Shown piece by piece: positions 12,640-23,455 of a stretch of DNA of 64,000 nucleotides (positions are counted from its first letter, which is position 1; each line of letters opens with the position of its first letter). The notes under the pieces were generated by a model. It was not told the origin of the DNA, searched no databases, and saw nothing but the letters and a program-made list of their open reading frames with translations. Both the position numbers and the translations under genes were made by a program. The stretch comes from Procambarus clarkii (lineage: Eukaryota; Arthropoda; Malacostraca; Decapoda; Cambaridae): contig NC_091160.1 of assembly GCF_040958095.1 (NCBI RefSeq), forward strand, positions 36,319,736 through 36,383,735, given 5' to 3'.

Positions 12640-13045
12640 CCCACCCCCAGGGCTTACTTCCACCCCCAGGGATTACCCCCACCCCCAGGGCTTACTCCCA
12701 TCCCCAGGGATTACCTCCACCCCCAAGGATTATTCCCATCCCCAGGGATTACCCCCACCCCCAGGGCTTACTCCCATCCCCAGGGATTACCTCCACCCCC
12801 AGGGATTATTCCCATCCCCAGGGATTACCCCCATCCCCAGGGATTACCCCCACCCCCCAGTGATTATTCCCATCCCCAGGGATTACCCCACCCCCAGGGA
12901 TTATTCCCATCCCCAGGGATTACCCCCACCCCCAGGGATTATTCCCATCCCCAGGGATTATTCCCATCCCCAGGGATTACCCCCACCCCCAGGGATTATT
13001 CCCATCCCCAGGGATTATTCCCACCCCCAGGGTTTACTTCCCACC
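12640..13045 (+). repeat. 19-bp C-rich minisatellite
   Basis: Units of the type CCCCAGGGATTAYYCCCAY repeat about 20 times with CC/TT variants. Long Pro-rich open frames across it are by-products. Confidence 0.92.
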
Positions 13046-13255
13046 TCCGTGACTTACTCCCACCCTCACTTCCGTGGCTCTCTCCCACCTCGTAATATAA
13101 CGATCCCCCCCCCCCCGGTATAATCTCCCGCCCCTCCCCCGAGCGCCATCTCCCTCCCGGGGGGGGGGGCTGGTTCCCCCCCCCCCTTTCGGACAAAGTT
13201 GCGTTACTGGGGTAAAATCCAGTACTGACCGTTTCTTATTCTTAACGAATTTTAG

Positions 13256-13354
13256 TGTATGTTGGGTGACCATATTAGTGTTACCTGTGGTGGACCTGCC
13301 AGTGTTGCTGCTGAGGCGGCCATCTGTACCTCTCCCACCTGTGTAAAGGAGAAT
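13256..13354 (+). CDS. Candidate orphan exon, identity unknown
   Basis: A good acceptor (TTCTTATTCTTAAC then TTTTAG at 13255) and a strong donor (AAT|GTAAGT at 13354) flank a 99-bp open stretch. From its ATG at 13259 it encodes 32 residues including EAAICTSPTCVKEN. The C-x4-C spacing resembles the start of the M13 (neprilysin) ectodomain, but it is too short to assign. The surroundings are repeats, and no continuing exon was found; joining to the candidate exon at 23343 gives a stop after three codons. Confidence 0.25.
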
Positions 13355-13437
13355 GTAAGTGTTTACTATTTGTATCTGCAGAATTGAGCTATTAGCTCTT
13401 GGACCAATTTATTTTTCCTCTATTATGTCTATACACA

Positions 13438-13612
13438 CGCGAGCACACATCCCCGGGAAGCAGCCTGTAGCAGCTAACTCTCAGGTACCTATTTACTGAT
13501 AGGTGAACAGGAGCACTAGCGTGAAAGAAACCCTGAATTTGCTGGGGGATCAAATTCAGGCCCTTAATTAGGACTACAACAGGAGCGCTGTCCACTAACC
13601 GCGAGGCCCCTG
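13438..13612 (-). mobile_element. tRNA-derived SINE, degraded
   Basis: The minus strand reads GCCTCGCGGTTAGTGGACAG (A-box-like), a weak B box, then TTCACCTATCAGTAAATAGG and GCTGCTTCCCGGGGATG, the SINE body shared with other copies in the window. Confidence 0.7.
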
Positions 13613-13671
13613 TGGCTCCGAGGGTAGAGGTCAGACGCATGGGGCCTCGCCAAACTTTCACACGTGTGGGG

Positions 13672-13745
13672 TTCAGGTTCAAGTATGTTTATTGAGGCAA
13701 AAAAATACATCTCAAAGGGATAGAGTAGCTTAGGCTATTTCTACC
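13672..13745 (-). mobile_element. LINE 3'-end fragment (AATAAACATACTTGAAC family)
   Basis: In reverse complement it reads TAGCCTAAGCTACTCTATCC, CTTTGAGATGTATTTTT and CAATAAACATACTTGAACC. Other copies are at 25071-25136 and 63302-63370 (same orientation) and 63710-63797 (opposite). Confidence 0.75.
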
Positions 13746-14104
13746 CCCCCCCCCCTCTACTTCAAGTCCCTCAAGGGGCGCACAAAAGTCAGTGAGTACA
13801 AATCCATAAATCACAATACAGTAATCCCACTTAACATTGCAGGTTAATATAGTAAGCACAGCATATAAGTGTTACACTCTTGGGGCAAAATTCTTGTAGC
13901 TCCTAAGTATACTGTCTATCATAACATTATCACACATCCAAACTGTTTGATGTAGTACACTACTTATTTCTTTATTTCTGTAGTTATCAATAAGGTGTGG
14001 TGTATGGGGTGTCTTAGGCCGGTCGAGATGTGTTCATCTGTTACACTTTTACACGTATTGATATTTAACCCCCCCCCCCCTCCCCCCAACATGAAATTAT
14101 CATC

Positions 14105-14357
14105 TATCTTGAGATGATTTCGGGGCTTGGTGTCCCCGTGGCCCGGTCCTCGACCAGGCCTCCTTTTTGTTAAATACCCTGCAGGAAGCAGCCTGTAGCA
14201 ATTGTCTTAATTCCCACGTACGTATTTACTGCTAGGTGAATAGGGGCATCAGAGTGAAAGAAACTCTGCCCCCCACTTTCCGCCTTCACCGGGGATCGAA
14301 CCCAGAATCTCAGGACTACGAATCCGAAGCGCTGTCCACGCAGCTGTCAGGCCACCC
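14105..14357 (-). mobile_element. tRNA-derived SINE, Thr-like head
   Basis: The minus strand has the head GGTGGCCTGACAGCTGCGTG, anticodon-loop-like TTCGTAG, B box GGGTTCGATCCCC, body TAGCAGTAAATACGTACGTG and tail GGTCGAGGACCGGGCCAC. The body matches the Met-headed copy at 22442, although the head differs. Confidence 0.8.
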
Positions 14358-14384
14358 AAGGTCATAATAATGAGGTCAGAGGCC

Positions 14385-14640
14385 AGATTCACGAAGCAGT
14401 TACGCAAGTACTTACGAACCTGTACATCTCCCCTCAATTTTTGATGGCTTTGGTTATATTTATTAAACAGTTTACAAGCATGAAAACTTGCCAATCAACT
14501 GTTGTTATTGTTATAAACAGCCTCCTGGTACTTCGAAGCTCCTTAACTGTTTAATAATTGTAAAAAAAGCAGTCAAAGATTGAGAAAAGATGTACAGGTT
14601 CGTAAGTGTTTGCGTAACTTCTACGTGAATCTAGTAATAT
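14385..14640. mobile_element. MITE, GGCCAGATTCACGAAGCAG family, copy 1
   Basis: Ends are GCCAGATTCACGAAGCAGTT and the imperfect inverse TGCGTAACTTCTACGTGAAT. It contains AAACTTGCCAATCAACTGTT, identical to copy 2 at 54189-54470. Confidence 0.75.
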
Positions 14641-14983
14641 TTGTGTTGTTCTGTCAGTTTCAATGATCCTTTATAAACAAAATCTGAGAGATGGGGGGGG
14701 GGGAGATAGGTGGAGAGGGTTGATATGGAGAGATGGAGAAGAGTGGGAGAGACGGAGAGAGGAAAACAAGGGAATATGGAAAGAGATGAGGAGGAGAGAG
14801 ACCCGAGTCCGCCCTCTATTCTCACATGAGGGAATTCTTTATTCATAGTTCTACCCGGTCATTCATATCTCAATCCTCCACTTCGTTCCTGTCCTCATTG
14901 TCCCTAATTCATCTTCTAACCCCCCCCCCCCCCCTCCTCATAAAACACTTCTCAAAAACATTAAAAAAAAAACTGAAAAACTC

Positions 14984-15560
14984 TATGGGAACAATGCGGA
15001 TGCTGCCGCTAAGGAAGCTGTCCGCTCTTGTCCCATCTCTCGTAAAGGCATTCCGTTTTCCGACTTTTACCCGGTTATCCATTCCTCAGTCCTTACCCGT
15101 TGGCAGGCTTCTTGGTTGTCTGTTACTGGTAACAAGCTACGTACTCTTAAATGTTGTGTTTCCTCGTGGCCGTCCTCCTTCCACCGTAACCGGCGGTGGG
15201 AAACAGCTCTGGCGAGGTTGCGTATTGGCCATACTCGCTTAACCCATGGTCACTTGATGGAGCGCCGCCCTGCTCCTTATTGTCCTAGTTGCATTGTCCC
15301 TCTTACGGTCGTGCATGTCCTTCTTGAATGTCCTGACTTCCAGGACGAGCGTGTGTCTTGCTTTCCGACCGCCCCTCGCGGTCACCTGTCCCTCGATAGA
15401 ATTCTTGGTGACTCGGATACTTTTGATATCGTTCGCCTTATGCGTTTTTGTTCTCGTATTGGCATCCTTGGTGATATTTAGCGCCCTCTGATTATTTTGC
15501 GTATTTGATGGTGCTACATAGCCTTCCCGGTTTGCTGCCTTCTTTTGATAATTACTTACT
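14984..15560 (+). pseudogene. LINE RNase H end and zinc-knuckle C-terminus
   Basis: From 14984 the frame reads YGNNADAAAKEAVRSCPISR, the end of an RNase H domain of a jockey/I-type LINE, then RWETALARLRIGHTRLTHGH, PYCPSCIVPLTVVHVLLECP and DRILGDSDTFDIVRL to the stop at 15481. The C-x2-C-x10-H-x4-C pattern is the usual C-terminal knuckle. This is the best-kept of four copies in the window (8022, 19565, 37712). The 5' end is truncated and abuts poly-C/poly-A. Confidence 0.85.
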
Positions 15561-15639
15561 TACTCTATGGGAACAAACTAAATATTTTACTTGACTATGA
15601 AAATCGCATCAGAGGTGCTCTATAAATGCTAATATTCCT

Positions 15640-15950
15640 TAAACTATTTAACTTTGGTTGACCCCAAACCAGCATACGTCTGTCCCATACCAGAGCCCAT
15701 ACCTGTCCCATGCAAGCCTCGCCCCCTGCAAAATTGGGCGAGGCTTGCCCCAAGCATCTGGCCCCTAATCTTGGACAGACAGACAGTCTGCCATATATAC
15801 ACACTAGGGTGGGGGGATACCCGTGCGCTTCTGGACTCAATGAATACCAACATTATCCTCACTTTAATAAGACTATCAAAATCCTCAGATTAGGCAAAAT
15901 TGTAATTAATTTTGTCAATAGAGATGTTAATAATAATAATAACTTATCCT
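15640..15950 (+). mobile_element. LINE 3'-UTR end with (AAT)n tail
   Basis: ACCAACATTATCCTCACTTT then ATCCTCAGATTAGGCAAAAT and GTTAATAATAATAATAAC. The same 3' end occurs inverted at 35353 and 47092. Upstream it contains GCAAGCCTCGCCCCCTGC with its inverse CGAGGCTTGC, a short hairpin. Confidence 0.7.
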
Positions 15951-15954
15951 GCTG

Positions 15955-16145
15955 CCCCAATCTCATCTCTTTCCTCTCTCACTTCCCATTTACTCCCTCC
16001 GCTCTAACTTTCTTCCCTGTCGCCCCTCTCCCATTCTCTCACCTCTTCCCCCCCCCCCCCCTCCCCTCCTCTCCCTCTTCTCCATTCGTTCTCTATGTCT
16101 GTCATCCTTTGTCTTTTTCCTCTTGTTTTTCATTTCGCCAGATGT
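15955..16145 (+). repeat. Polypyrimidine low-complexity tract
   Basis: Almost pure C/T on the + strand (TTCCTCTCTCACTTCCC, a poly-C run at 16050). No gene. Confidence 0.8.
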
Positions 16146-16204
16146 AAGTGGTGGGAATCAGTAATGTGCAAAAAACTGGACACTTTTCTGTAAGATGTGC
16201 CGGA

Positions 16205-16285
16205 CCAACTGGACTGTGGTGGGCCTGCGGGCCGCTCCAAGCAACAGCCTGGTGGACCAAGCTCTCATAAGTCAAGCAACAGTGT
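16205..16285 (+). repeat. Short repeat, CCGCTCCAAGCAACAGCC family
   Basis: GGGCCTGCGGGCCGCTCCAA and GGACCAAGCTCTCATAAGTC. Copies are at 60012 and 62050. Confidence 0.6.
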
Positions 16286-17278
16286 GAGATGTGTTCTGAG
16301 AGTTGTTCTTGACCGTTTGTTAATGGTTATATATGCAAGCATATAGAAAACACGTGTAATCTATTATATACGAGAAAATGAATCTGATTTCAACGCAATA
16401 GTTACAAATGTGTTGCTTACTGGTGTTGATGGTTGGGGTGAGGTGGAGATGTGGAGGCCAGCAGCCAGCCGCTGCTCGGGGTGTTACTGATAAGACAGCG
16501 TTTGTCAGGTAGTTACTGGCGCCTCAAGGAAACACATGATTGCATCCCTGCACGCTCTCCTTCTATTCCAGGAGTGTAGACTGTTGATCACATTATGTTG
16601 TAGGAACAACTGTGTGTGGTTGTGTGCACGTTGAGGCTTGGTTGCATGTGGTATGTTAGATTGTGTAGCTTTGTGGAAATAACATGTATGTGATAAGTGT
16701 GTGTAGCTGCTTGTCATGGTTGTATTTGACATATGTGGCCTATGTGTATATGACGCTTTGTACATGGTTGTATATGGCATATGTGACACGTCTATAGTTG
16801 TATGTGACCTGTGTACATGTCATGTGTGAATATATCATTCGTGTTTGCGTAGCTGTGACTGTGTATGACATGTATAGCTGCGTGTCACGTATACATTTAC
16901 ATGACGTGTGTTTGTATCTGAGTGGATTTGACATACATGATTTTACCTTTAATTAATCTCGAGGGTTCTCCAATTTCGTCAAGGGGTGGTTGGGGGGGGG
17001 GATTATACCTTTCCTGACGGTAACTTGAGCTACCAGACTGTTGCTTATAGCAATCCTTTGTTGGGTATAGTTGTATATTTGTGCACTTAGCTGTATATGT
17101 ATATATGATACATGTTGTGGTATATAGTCGGCGAGTTTATATGTTGTGCGGTTGTGAAGAGAGGCAAGTGGGAGCCCGTACTTGATCTTTAATTAGTATA
17201 GCTGTCCTTTGACAAGCCACCGGCTTCCTGTCCTCATCGAGGCCACTAGTGTGTTAATCTGAAAATGTGTAACAATGC
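16286..17278. other. TG-rich degenerate low complexity, no gene
   Basis: 16600-17130 is made of decayed GTATATGACATGTGT-like words, probably an old TG/TA tract. Nothing coding is seen. Confidence 0.5.
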
Positions 17279-18320
17279 CCGGTTGTTGCAGTGTACCAGA
17301 CGTTCCCAGTGGTTGTTGCAGTGTACCAAACGTTCCCTGTGGTTGTTGCAGTGTACCAAACGTTCCCAGTGGTTGTTGCAGTGTACCAAACGTTCCCAGT
17401 GGTTGTTGCAGTGTACCAAACGTTCCCATTGGTTGCTGCAGTGTACCAAACGTTCCCAGTGGTTGTTGCAGTGTACCAAACGTTCCCAGTGGTTGTTGCA
17501 GTGTACCAAACGTTCCCAGTGGTTGTTGCAGTGTACCAAACGTTCCCAGTGGTTGTTGCAGTGTACCAAACGTTCCCAGTGGTTGTTGCAGTGTACCAAA
17601 CGTTCCCAGTGGTTGTTGCAGTGTACCAAACGTTCCCAATGGTTGTTGCAGTGTACCAACGTTCCCAGTAGTTGTTGCAGTGTACCAAACGTTCCCAATG
17701 GATGCTGCAGTGTACCAAACGTTCCCAGTAGTTGTTGCAGTGTACCAAACGTTCCCAATGGTTGCTGCAGTGTACCAGACGTTCCCAATGGTTGCTCCAG
17801 TGTACCAGACGTTCCCAATGGTTGCTGCAGTGTACCAGACGTTCCCAATGGTTGCTCCAGTGTACCAGACGTTCCCAATGGTTGCTGCAGTGTACCAGAC
17901 GTTCCCAATGGTTGCTGCAGTGTACCAAACGTTCCCAGTAGTTGTTGCAGTGTACCAAACGTTCCCAATGGTTGCTGCAGTGTACCAGACGTTCCCAATG
18001 GTTGCTCCAGTGTACCAGACGTTCCCAATGGTTGCTGCAGTGTACCAGACGTTCCCAATGGTTGCTGCAGTGTACCAAACGTTCCCAATGGTTGCTGCAG
18101 TGTACCAGACGTTCCCAATGGTTGCTCCAGTGTACCAGACGTTCCCAATGGTTGCTGCAGTGTACCAGACGTTCCCAATGGTTGCTCCGGTGTACCAGAC
18201 GTTCCCAATGGTTGCTGCAGTGTACCAGACGTTCCCAGTAGTTGTTGCAGTATACCAAACGTTCCCAATGGTTGCTCCAATGTACCAGACGTTCCCTGCG
18301 GTTGCTCCAGTGTACCAAAC
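17279..18320 (+). repeat. 30-bp minisatellite, about 34 copies, open in several frames
   Basis: A unit containing GCAGTGTACCAAACGTTCCC repeats with few variants (AAAC/AGAC, TTGTTG/TTGCTG, GCAG/CCAG). Because the period is 10 codons, frames of 370-380 codons exist on both strands. One + frame (VYQTFPVVA decapeptides) continues past the array through divergent units (VYQTFAKPAAMYQ, RVAMHQIQSTLKLI) to TGA at 18402. It is split by a one-base deletion near 17659 and lacks an ATG after the stop at 17267. Coding status is unproven; it is most simply a VNTR. Confidence 0.93.
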
Positions 18321-18410
18321 GTTTGCAAAGCCAGCTGCAATGTACCAAACTGTGTCCCGTGTTGCAATGCACCAAATTCAGTCCACCTTGAAACTAATAT
18401 GATAAATTAA

Positions 18411-19560
18411 TCACAAAAAATTATTAGTTGATTGAAGTAAAGTTGCCGCCAAGTTAAAAAGAGTGTGAATGTATTTTAATATATAAATCAAGAAATTTCT
18501 GTTCTTGCATTTGGACAAGGGAGGGCAGCACACCAGGGAAAAACGTCGTTGACTTTTTATTGAAATTATTGTGTTGTTTGAATTTGAATTTTGTGATGCG
18601 TGACTCCTTGGTGGTAGCGTGTGAGGGGCGCTGTTCCTGATTAATAAGTACCAACAAGGACTCCTTCGAGGAAATTTACAGAGGCCAATACTAGAATACG
18701 CGGCACCGGCATGGGACCCACCCTCGTGAATTACAAAACAAATCTCAAAGTGCAAAGGTTTTAAACAGGACTTAGTGTGTAAATTAAACGGATTATCTCT
18801 TGAGCCTTAGGCAATAATCTAAACTCCAGAGACGAAATAGAATATGATCACTAGGTAAAAGATACTCGCCCTACCACCACTCCCTTCACTCCTCGCACCC
18901 AACCGCTACTCCCTTCACCCCCCCCCCCCCTCTCCCCCTCTCTCTAATATTAGATCAGTTTCATCTAGAGGTTTAACCCTCAGAGTGCGGGTGTCGTCAT
19001 GTGTGTAAGAATCCTCCGCCGTCAATACTCCCGCTGTCATACGACATTTTTTTCATTATAATAATATTACGAGAATTGAAGTCTATAAATTTATGTAATT
19101 ACGAAGATTTTTGGTAATCTAAATATCTGAAGATATTTTTACATAATGAAATTATGAACTTGTTAATACTCACAAAAAGTAATTAACTGGAAGAATTTTA
19201 GAGCACGTGATACCATTGTGGTCAAAAACTGACATAGTTCATATAGGTAATAGTTGCCGCCTGAACGTGGAGAACTAACGTTGTAGAACATAAGAAGACC
19301 TTCCAGCCAGGCACGACCTGATTTCAATACAAAATGAATCAGAAGTATAATATGGAATTGTCCGTATGAGTGAATGAGCAGGTGCTGGTTAACCTGTTGA
19401 GTATGTGATGCCAGTAATTACCAGGTCTGGAGCACAATTTGTGGAAGTTCATGAAGAGGAACTTCATAACAAAACATGTAACAGAGACGCGAGGAAAGTG
19501 TGGGAGATGCACATAGTCTACTGGATCTGTTAACCGTTATTCATGCCTCAGTGCGTGCCC
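18411..19560. other. No gene seen
   Basis: AT-rich DNA with a C-rich run near 18917. No family was recognised. Confidence 0.4.
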
Positions 19561-19564
19561 TTTA

Positions 19565-19995
19565 GTAGGGTCGTTGGTTTTCTGTTGCTGTTAACAAACT
19601 GTGCTCTTGAGGGTAGTGTGTCCCCATGGCCTGCCTCCTACCACCGTAACCGGCGGTGGGGAAACGGCTCTGGCGAGGTTACGTATTGGTCATACACGTT
19701 TAATTCATAGGGCACTTAATGAAGCGCTGCTCTGCTCCTTATTGTCCAAACTGCATTGTCCCTCTTACTGCTGCTGCATATCCTTGATGAATGTCCTGGA
19801 CTTCCAGGACGTGCGTGTGTCTTGCTTCCCGACCGTCCCTCGCGGTCACTTGTCCCTCGATAGAATTCTTGGTGAATCTGATACCTTTGATAATTACTTA
19901 TGCACTTTTGTTCTCGTATTGACATCCTTGGTGATATTTAGCGCCTTTTGAACACCTGTAACCTTGATGGTGCTACATTGTTCCCCTAGCTTGGC
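19565..19995 (+). pseudogene. LINE C-terminal relic, frameshifted
   Basis: Same family as 14984-15560: ARLRIGHTRLIHR, NVLDFQDVRVSCFPT and GHLSLDRILGESDTFD are in different frames, and the 3' UTR has TGGTGATATTTAGCGCC. Several small indels. Confidence 0.8.
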
Positions 19996-20828
19996 GCCTT
20001 TTGATAATTACGTATTGGATCTACTCTTCACCCAAAATGAGTAAGATATAAACAGTAACATACCACTGTGAGCCAGCTGACCATTTTGCCTTGATCTTTG
20101 ACTATAGGGCTGAATTAAAAATAATGGATATAAGTCAAGAGATCAAAGAAAGGATAATAGACTCCTGGAAAAGAAACACACATTAGGGTAAGAGAACACC
20201 TGGGAAATGTGCAATGGAAGATGGAACTTGGAAGGAAGATAGTCCAGGGAATGATGGATCAAATCAGAGCTGCAAAGAGGTTAAAAAAAAGTTATACCAA
20301 CAATGAGGGTAAAAAGTGTGGGAATACAGCAGCCCATGATTGAATGGACAATGACAAGAAGCTAAAATGAAAAGCAGGAAGGAAGTGGACATAATACGCA
20401 GAAGAAAACCCGGTATGAAAAGCAATGAAAGCTCCCGCACAAGCAACAGCTGGGAACGAATACATTAACATAAGAGAATCGGAAAAAAGTTATGAAAATT
20501 ACATTGCCTACAGGACAAAGAAGCAAGTTGCTACGTAGTCGTATGCAAAAATGAAACTTAAAAAACGGTAAATGACCAAGTGACTAGATTATACAAGAGG
20601 GGAAGAAGAGAGAAAATGAGATGTGTGATGTCTGCTAGTGTGCGCGGTGCTTACACTACCCAGCCACAACAGGTTGCCGCTGCCTAGTACTAGGAGGAGG
20701 CAACCCTGGACGAGAGACCAACTGATATAACCAAAACGATTTGGCAGGTTGTATGCCAGGGAAAATTAGGATTAATTCCCTACCTGAAACGATGTGCTTG
20801 CTAGTGGCATTACACAGCCCGTCCTCCA
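19996..20828. other. No gene seen; possible decayed transposon
   Basis: A short frame near 20131 (MDISQEIKERIIDSWKRN) recalls the start of Tc1-like transposases but nothing follows. Otherwise A-rich unique DNA. Confidence 0.3.
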
Positions 20829-20829
20829 A

Positions 20830-20940
20830 CAACCCGTCCTCGACTTAGACCGTTTGTCTAAGTTTGTTTTTGTTTGGACCGTCCTCCAAACAAAAACCCA
20901 AAGTCAGTTCCATGCACCCGCCAAACCCCATATTTGTGAA
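20830..20940 (+). mobile_element. Fragment with CAACCCGTCCTC terminus
   Basis: CAACCCGTCCTCGACTTAG matches the termini of the complete MITEs at 46060 and 56691. A partner end is not clear. Confidence 0.4.
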
Positions 20941-21159
20941 TGAAAAACGGTTTACACATGACTCAACTGATGACGTCCGAACACTTCCAAGTGCTTTGCT
21001 GACTACTATTGTTCAAGCTACAATGCTGTAAATGCTTCACCCAGGTACTATAAATACAAATAATCGCCAACAAAACCTAAATACTTAACCAGTGCCTAAA
21101 TATTCACAATATGCTAATATATAATAATATTAATTTATTTTTGAGGAAAGTTCAGTTTT

Positions 21160-21900
21160 GAATGAACAGAAAGTTAAAATTAATGAATGCGTTATGGGGT
21201 CGACCGCTGGATAGAATGGACTTGGTCCGAGGACAGGTTGCTTTACAACAATGTAAGAACTCTTGTAAGAACAAAAAAAGACGAAGAATGCAATATACTC
21301 CAAGACGGCCTAGACAAATTAGAGTTAGTTCGATAAATGTTTATGAAGAGTTCAAGACAAGTAAGTGTAAGGAAATGGGAACAGGTGCCAGGAACCTAAA
21401 TATGGAGGCATTTAGATCACCGTACACCGACTATGTGAGACCAGTGTTGACCAGTCGAGGCAGCATACCTCGAGTACGCCGCCTCGTCGTAGGGCTCTCA
21501 TCTTAAACAAAAAATTACATAAAACTACCAAAGAAATTTAAGAGATTTTCAACAAGGCTCATCCTGGAATTGCGAAGGATGGGGATATGAAGAAAGACTG
21601 AAAGAATTAGACTTGATATCGCTAGAGAAAAGGAATAAGACAATGATACACTTATAAAATACTTAAGGGATTGCCAAAGTGGACAAAGCTATTCAGAGTG
21701 AATACCAATAACACAAGAGGGAATGGAAGGAAGCTTGAGGATCAGGCGAGTCATAGAGATAAGAAAATTATATTTAAGCGTAAAAGTAGTGAAAAAATTG
21801 AAAGAACTAAATGCTCACCTTTATACTCGAGCAGGTTGTTAGCTATACTCGAGCAGGTTGTTAGCTATACTCGAGCAGGTTGTTAGCTATACTCGAGCAG
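21160..21900 (+). pseudogene. Decayed LINE reverse transcriptase C-terminus
   Basis: Scattered frames NLNMEAFRSPYTDYVRPV, RFSTRLILELRRMG and LFRVNTNNTRGNGRKLEDQA align in order with the minus-strand copy at 11697-12395. Many stops and indels. Confidence 0.7.
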
Positions 21901-21912
21901 GTTGTTAGCGAT
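21826..21912 (+). repeat. 22-bp tandem repeat, 4 copies
   Basis: TATACTCGAGCAGGTTGTTA repeats at the spot where the LINE sequence would read KWNALQEQVV-like (GAGCAGGTTGTTAGC), so it is a local expansion of LINE sequence. Confidence 0.9.
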
Positions 21913-22054
21913 CTCCATTCATAATGTCAAAAGTATATTTGATAGAAGAATAAAGCAGAGGTCATTGCAATATACAACCAACAGTTAAAAAGGCAGTGTC
22001 CAAGAGCTAAAAGCTTAATCCTACCTGCAATGATTGAGTATAGAGGGGGTACCC

Positions 22055-22270
22055 CGATGGTTCCTGGGCCTCGCTACACCCTCTCCCCTTTTCACTTCCC
22101 TCTCCATTCCTCTCTTCTCATATCTTCCTCTCCCATCTCTCTTCCACTCCCCCAACATCCCCCCCCCCCTTTCGCCTTCCCCGCTCTCCCCTCCTTCCTG
22201 CTTTCGCCCCCCCCCCCCCCACTCTATCCCTCATCTCTCTCCCTTTTCCGCTCTTTATCTGTCTCAGAAA
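22055..22270 (+). repeat. Polypyrimidine tract
   Basis: C/T-rich low complexity with two poly-C runs. No gene. Confidence 0.75.
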
Positions 22271-22441
22271 AGTAATGAAAAGGTGACAAGTTTAAGGTGA
22301 CATTCTAAGTTTACCTTTACGAAAAGATGTAAAGGTGTTAAAAACTGCAGGAAACAAGTCCTCGATTCCAGACTTCATCAAAATCGCAGGGAAGTAGGAA
22401 CCGATATTTTGAAAAGTAGGTAATGGCCACCCCATTACCCT

Positions 22442-22700
22442 ATGAGGCCTCGTAGCCTGGTGGATAGCGCGCAGGACTCATAATTCTGTGGCGCGGGTTC
22501 GATTCCCGCACGAGGCAGAAACAAATGGGCAAAGTTTCTTTCACCCTGAATGCCCCTGTTACCTAGCAGTAAATAGGTACCTGGGTGTTAGTCAGCTGTC
22601 ACGGGCTGCTTCCTGGGGGTGGAGGCCTGGTCGAGGACCGGGCCGCGGGGACACTAAAGCCCCGAAATCATCTCAAGATAACCAAGATAACCCCTGACCA
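22442..22700 (+). mobile_element. tRNA-Met-headed SINE, full length
   Basis: The head GGCCTCGTAGCCTGGTGGAT, anticodon loop CTCATAA (CAT) and B box GGTTCGATTCC are followed by ACCTAGCAGTAAATAGGTAC, CACGGGCTGCTTCCTGGGGG and GGCCTGGTCGAGGACCGGGC, ending CATCTCAAGATAACC. The head folds as elongator tRNA-Met, but the continuing body shows that this is a retroposon and not a tRNA gene. Confidence 0.9.
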
Positions 22701-22759
22701 GCCCATGACACTCGCATATCCCCAATGTGTTATCTTGAAAAGTTGGGTGAAGCTAGCCC

Positions 22760-23010
22760 TAGGCATCTTGTTGTTATAGATTCAGCTACTCGGAACAAGT
22801 TCCAAGTAGCACGGGCTATGGTGAGCCCGTAACTTACCTGGCACAGGAGCGGGACAATTAGCACGGGCTAAGGTGAGCCCGTAGTGGACTTACCTGGCAC
22901 AGGAGCGGTGCCCTCGGGGAACCCTAGGCATCTGGCCTCCAACCTTGATTAATTGATTGAATTAAGATTAAGCCACCCAAGAGGTGGCACGGGCATGAAT
23001 AGCCCGTAAG
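22760..23010 (+). repeat. CACGGGCTATGGTGAGCCCG interspersed repeat
   Basis: TTGTTATAGATTCAGCTACT and GTAGCACGGGCTATGG; units with AGCCCGTA recur three times. The same sequence is the MITE target at 46015-46460. Confidence 0.6.
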
Positions 23011-23342
23011 TCGTCCAACCTTGGGCAGACATTCTCGCATATCTGTCAAGAATGTATAGAACGATTGTACAGTATATATACAAAACAAGTATGAGTGTAT
23101 AAAAGTGGGGTACCCGGCGTTGGCCGGGCCTGTCTGCCTTCCCTCTCTTTATAAATCTCTACATTGTATCTTTTTGCTATCTATTTCTATTTATTTCTAT
23201 AGTTGTTCTCTAGAGTGAACGTTTTAACAGCAATGTAGAGTTATAACCCCAACAATAACTGAGAAACCATAAAATAAAATATGTAAATATGTAATATATG
23301 TAGTGAGTAAATGTTGTAATTTGTAATGTTATTTTTTGGCAG

Positions 23343-23436
23343 AAAAATCAGTGAGCCGTGAAAACGTGACACTTGTGGAGGGTTGGTGCGGGCCCTGACC
23401 TCCATGATGCTGCCCCTGCCACCTCCTGCTGCTACA
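23343..23436 (+). other. Candidate leader-type exon
   Basis: The acceptor ATTTTTTGGCAG (ending 23342) and donor ACA|GTAAGT (23436) bracket 94 bp that has stops in all three frames near its start, then ATGATG at 23404 beginning MMLPLPPPAAT in phase 0. This could be a 5' UTR/start exon. Its phase does not join lectin exon 1 as drawn, so the link to that gene is not supported. Confidence 0.22.
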
Positions 23437-23455
23437 GTAAGTGGCACTCTTAAAC

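Noticed and set aside
12406-13095. 229-codon Pro/His-rich ORF
   Set aside because: Starts inside the (TG)n run and follows the 19-bp minisatellite; no conserved domain.
13256-13354. Firm neprilysin (M13) assignment
   Set aside because: Rests on one short Cys pattern; the zinc-binding HExxH and all other M13 parts are absent from the window.
17254-18375. Two 373-codon minus-strand ORFs (GTFGTLQQPL and ERLVHCNNHW repeats)
   Set aside because: They arise because the 30-bp unit has no stop in several frames; no start context, no non-repeat part.
20131-20190. Tc1/mariner transposase start
   Set aside because: Only about 18 residues look similar, followed by a stop and no catalytic motifs.
22442-22515. 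tRNA-Met gene
   Set aside because: The head folds well, but it continues without a terminator into the SINE body seen in other copies.
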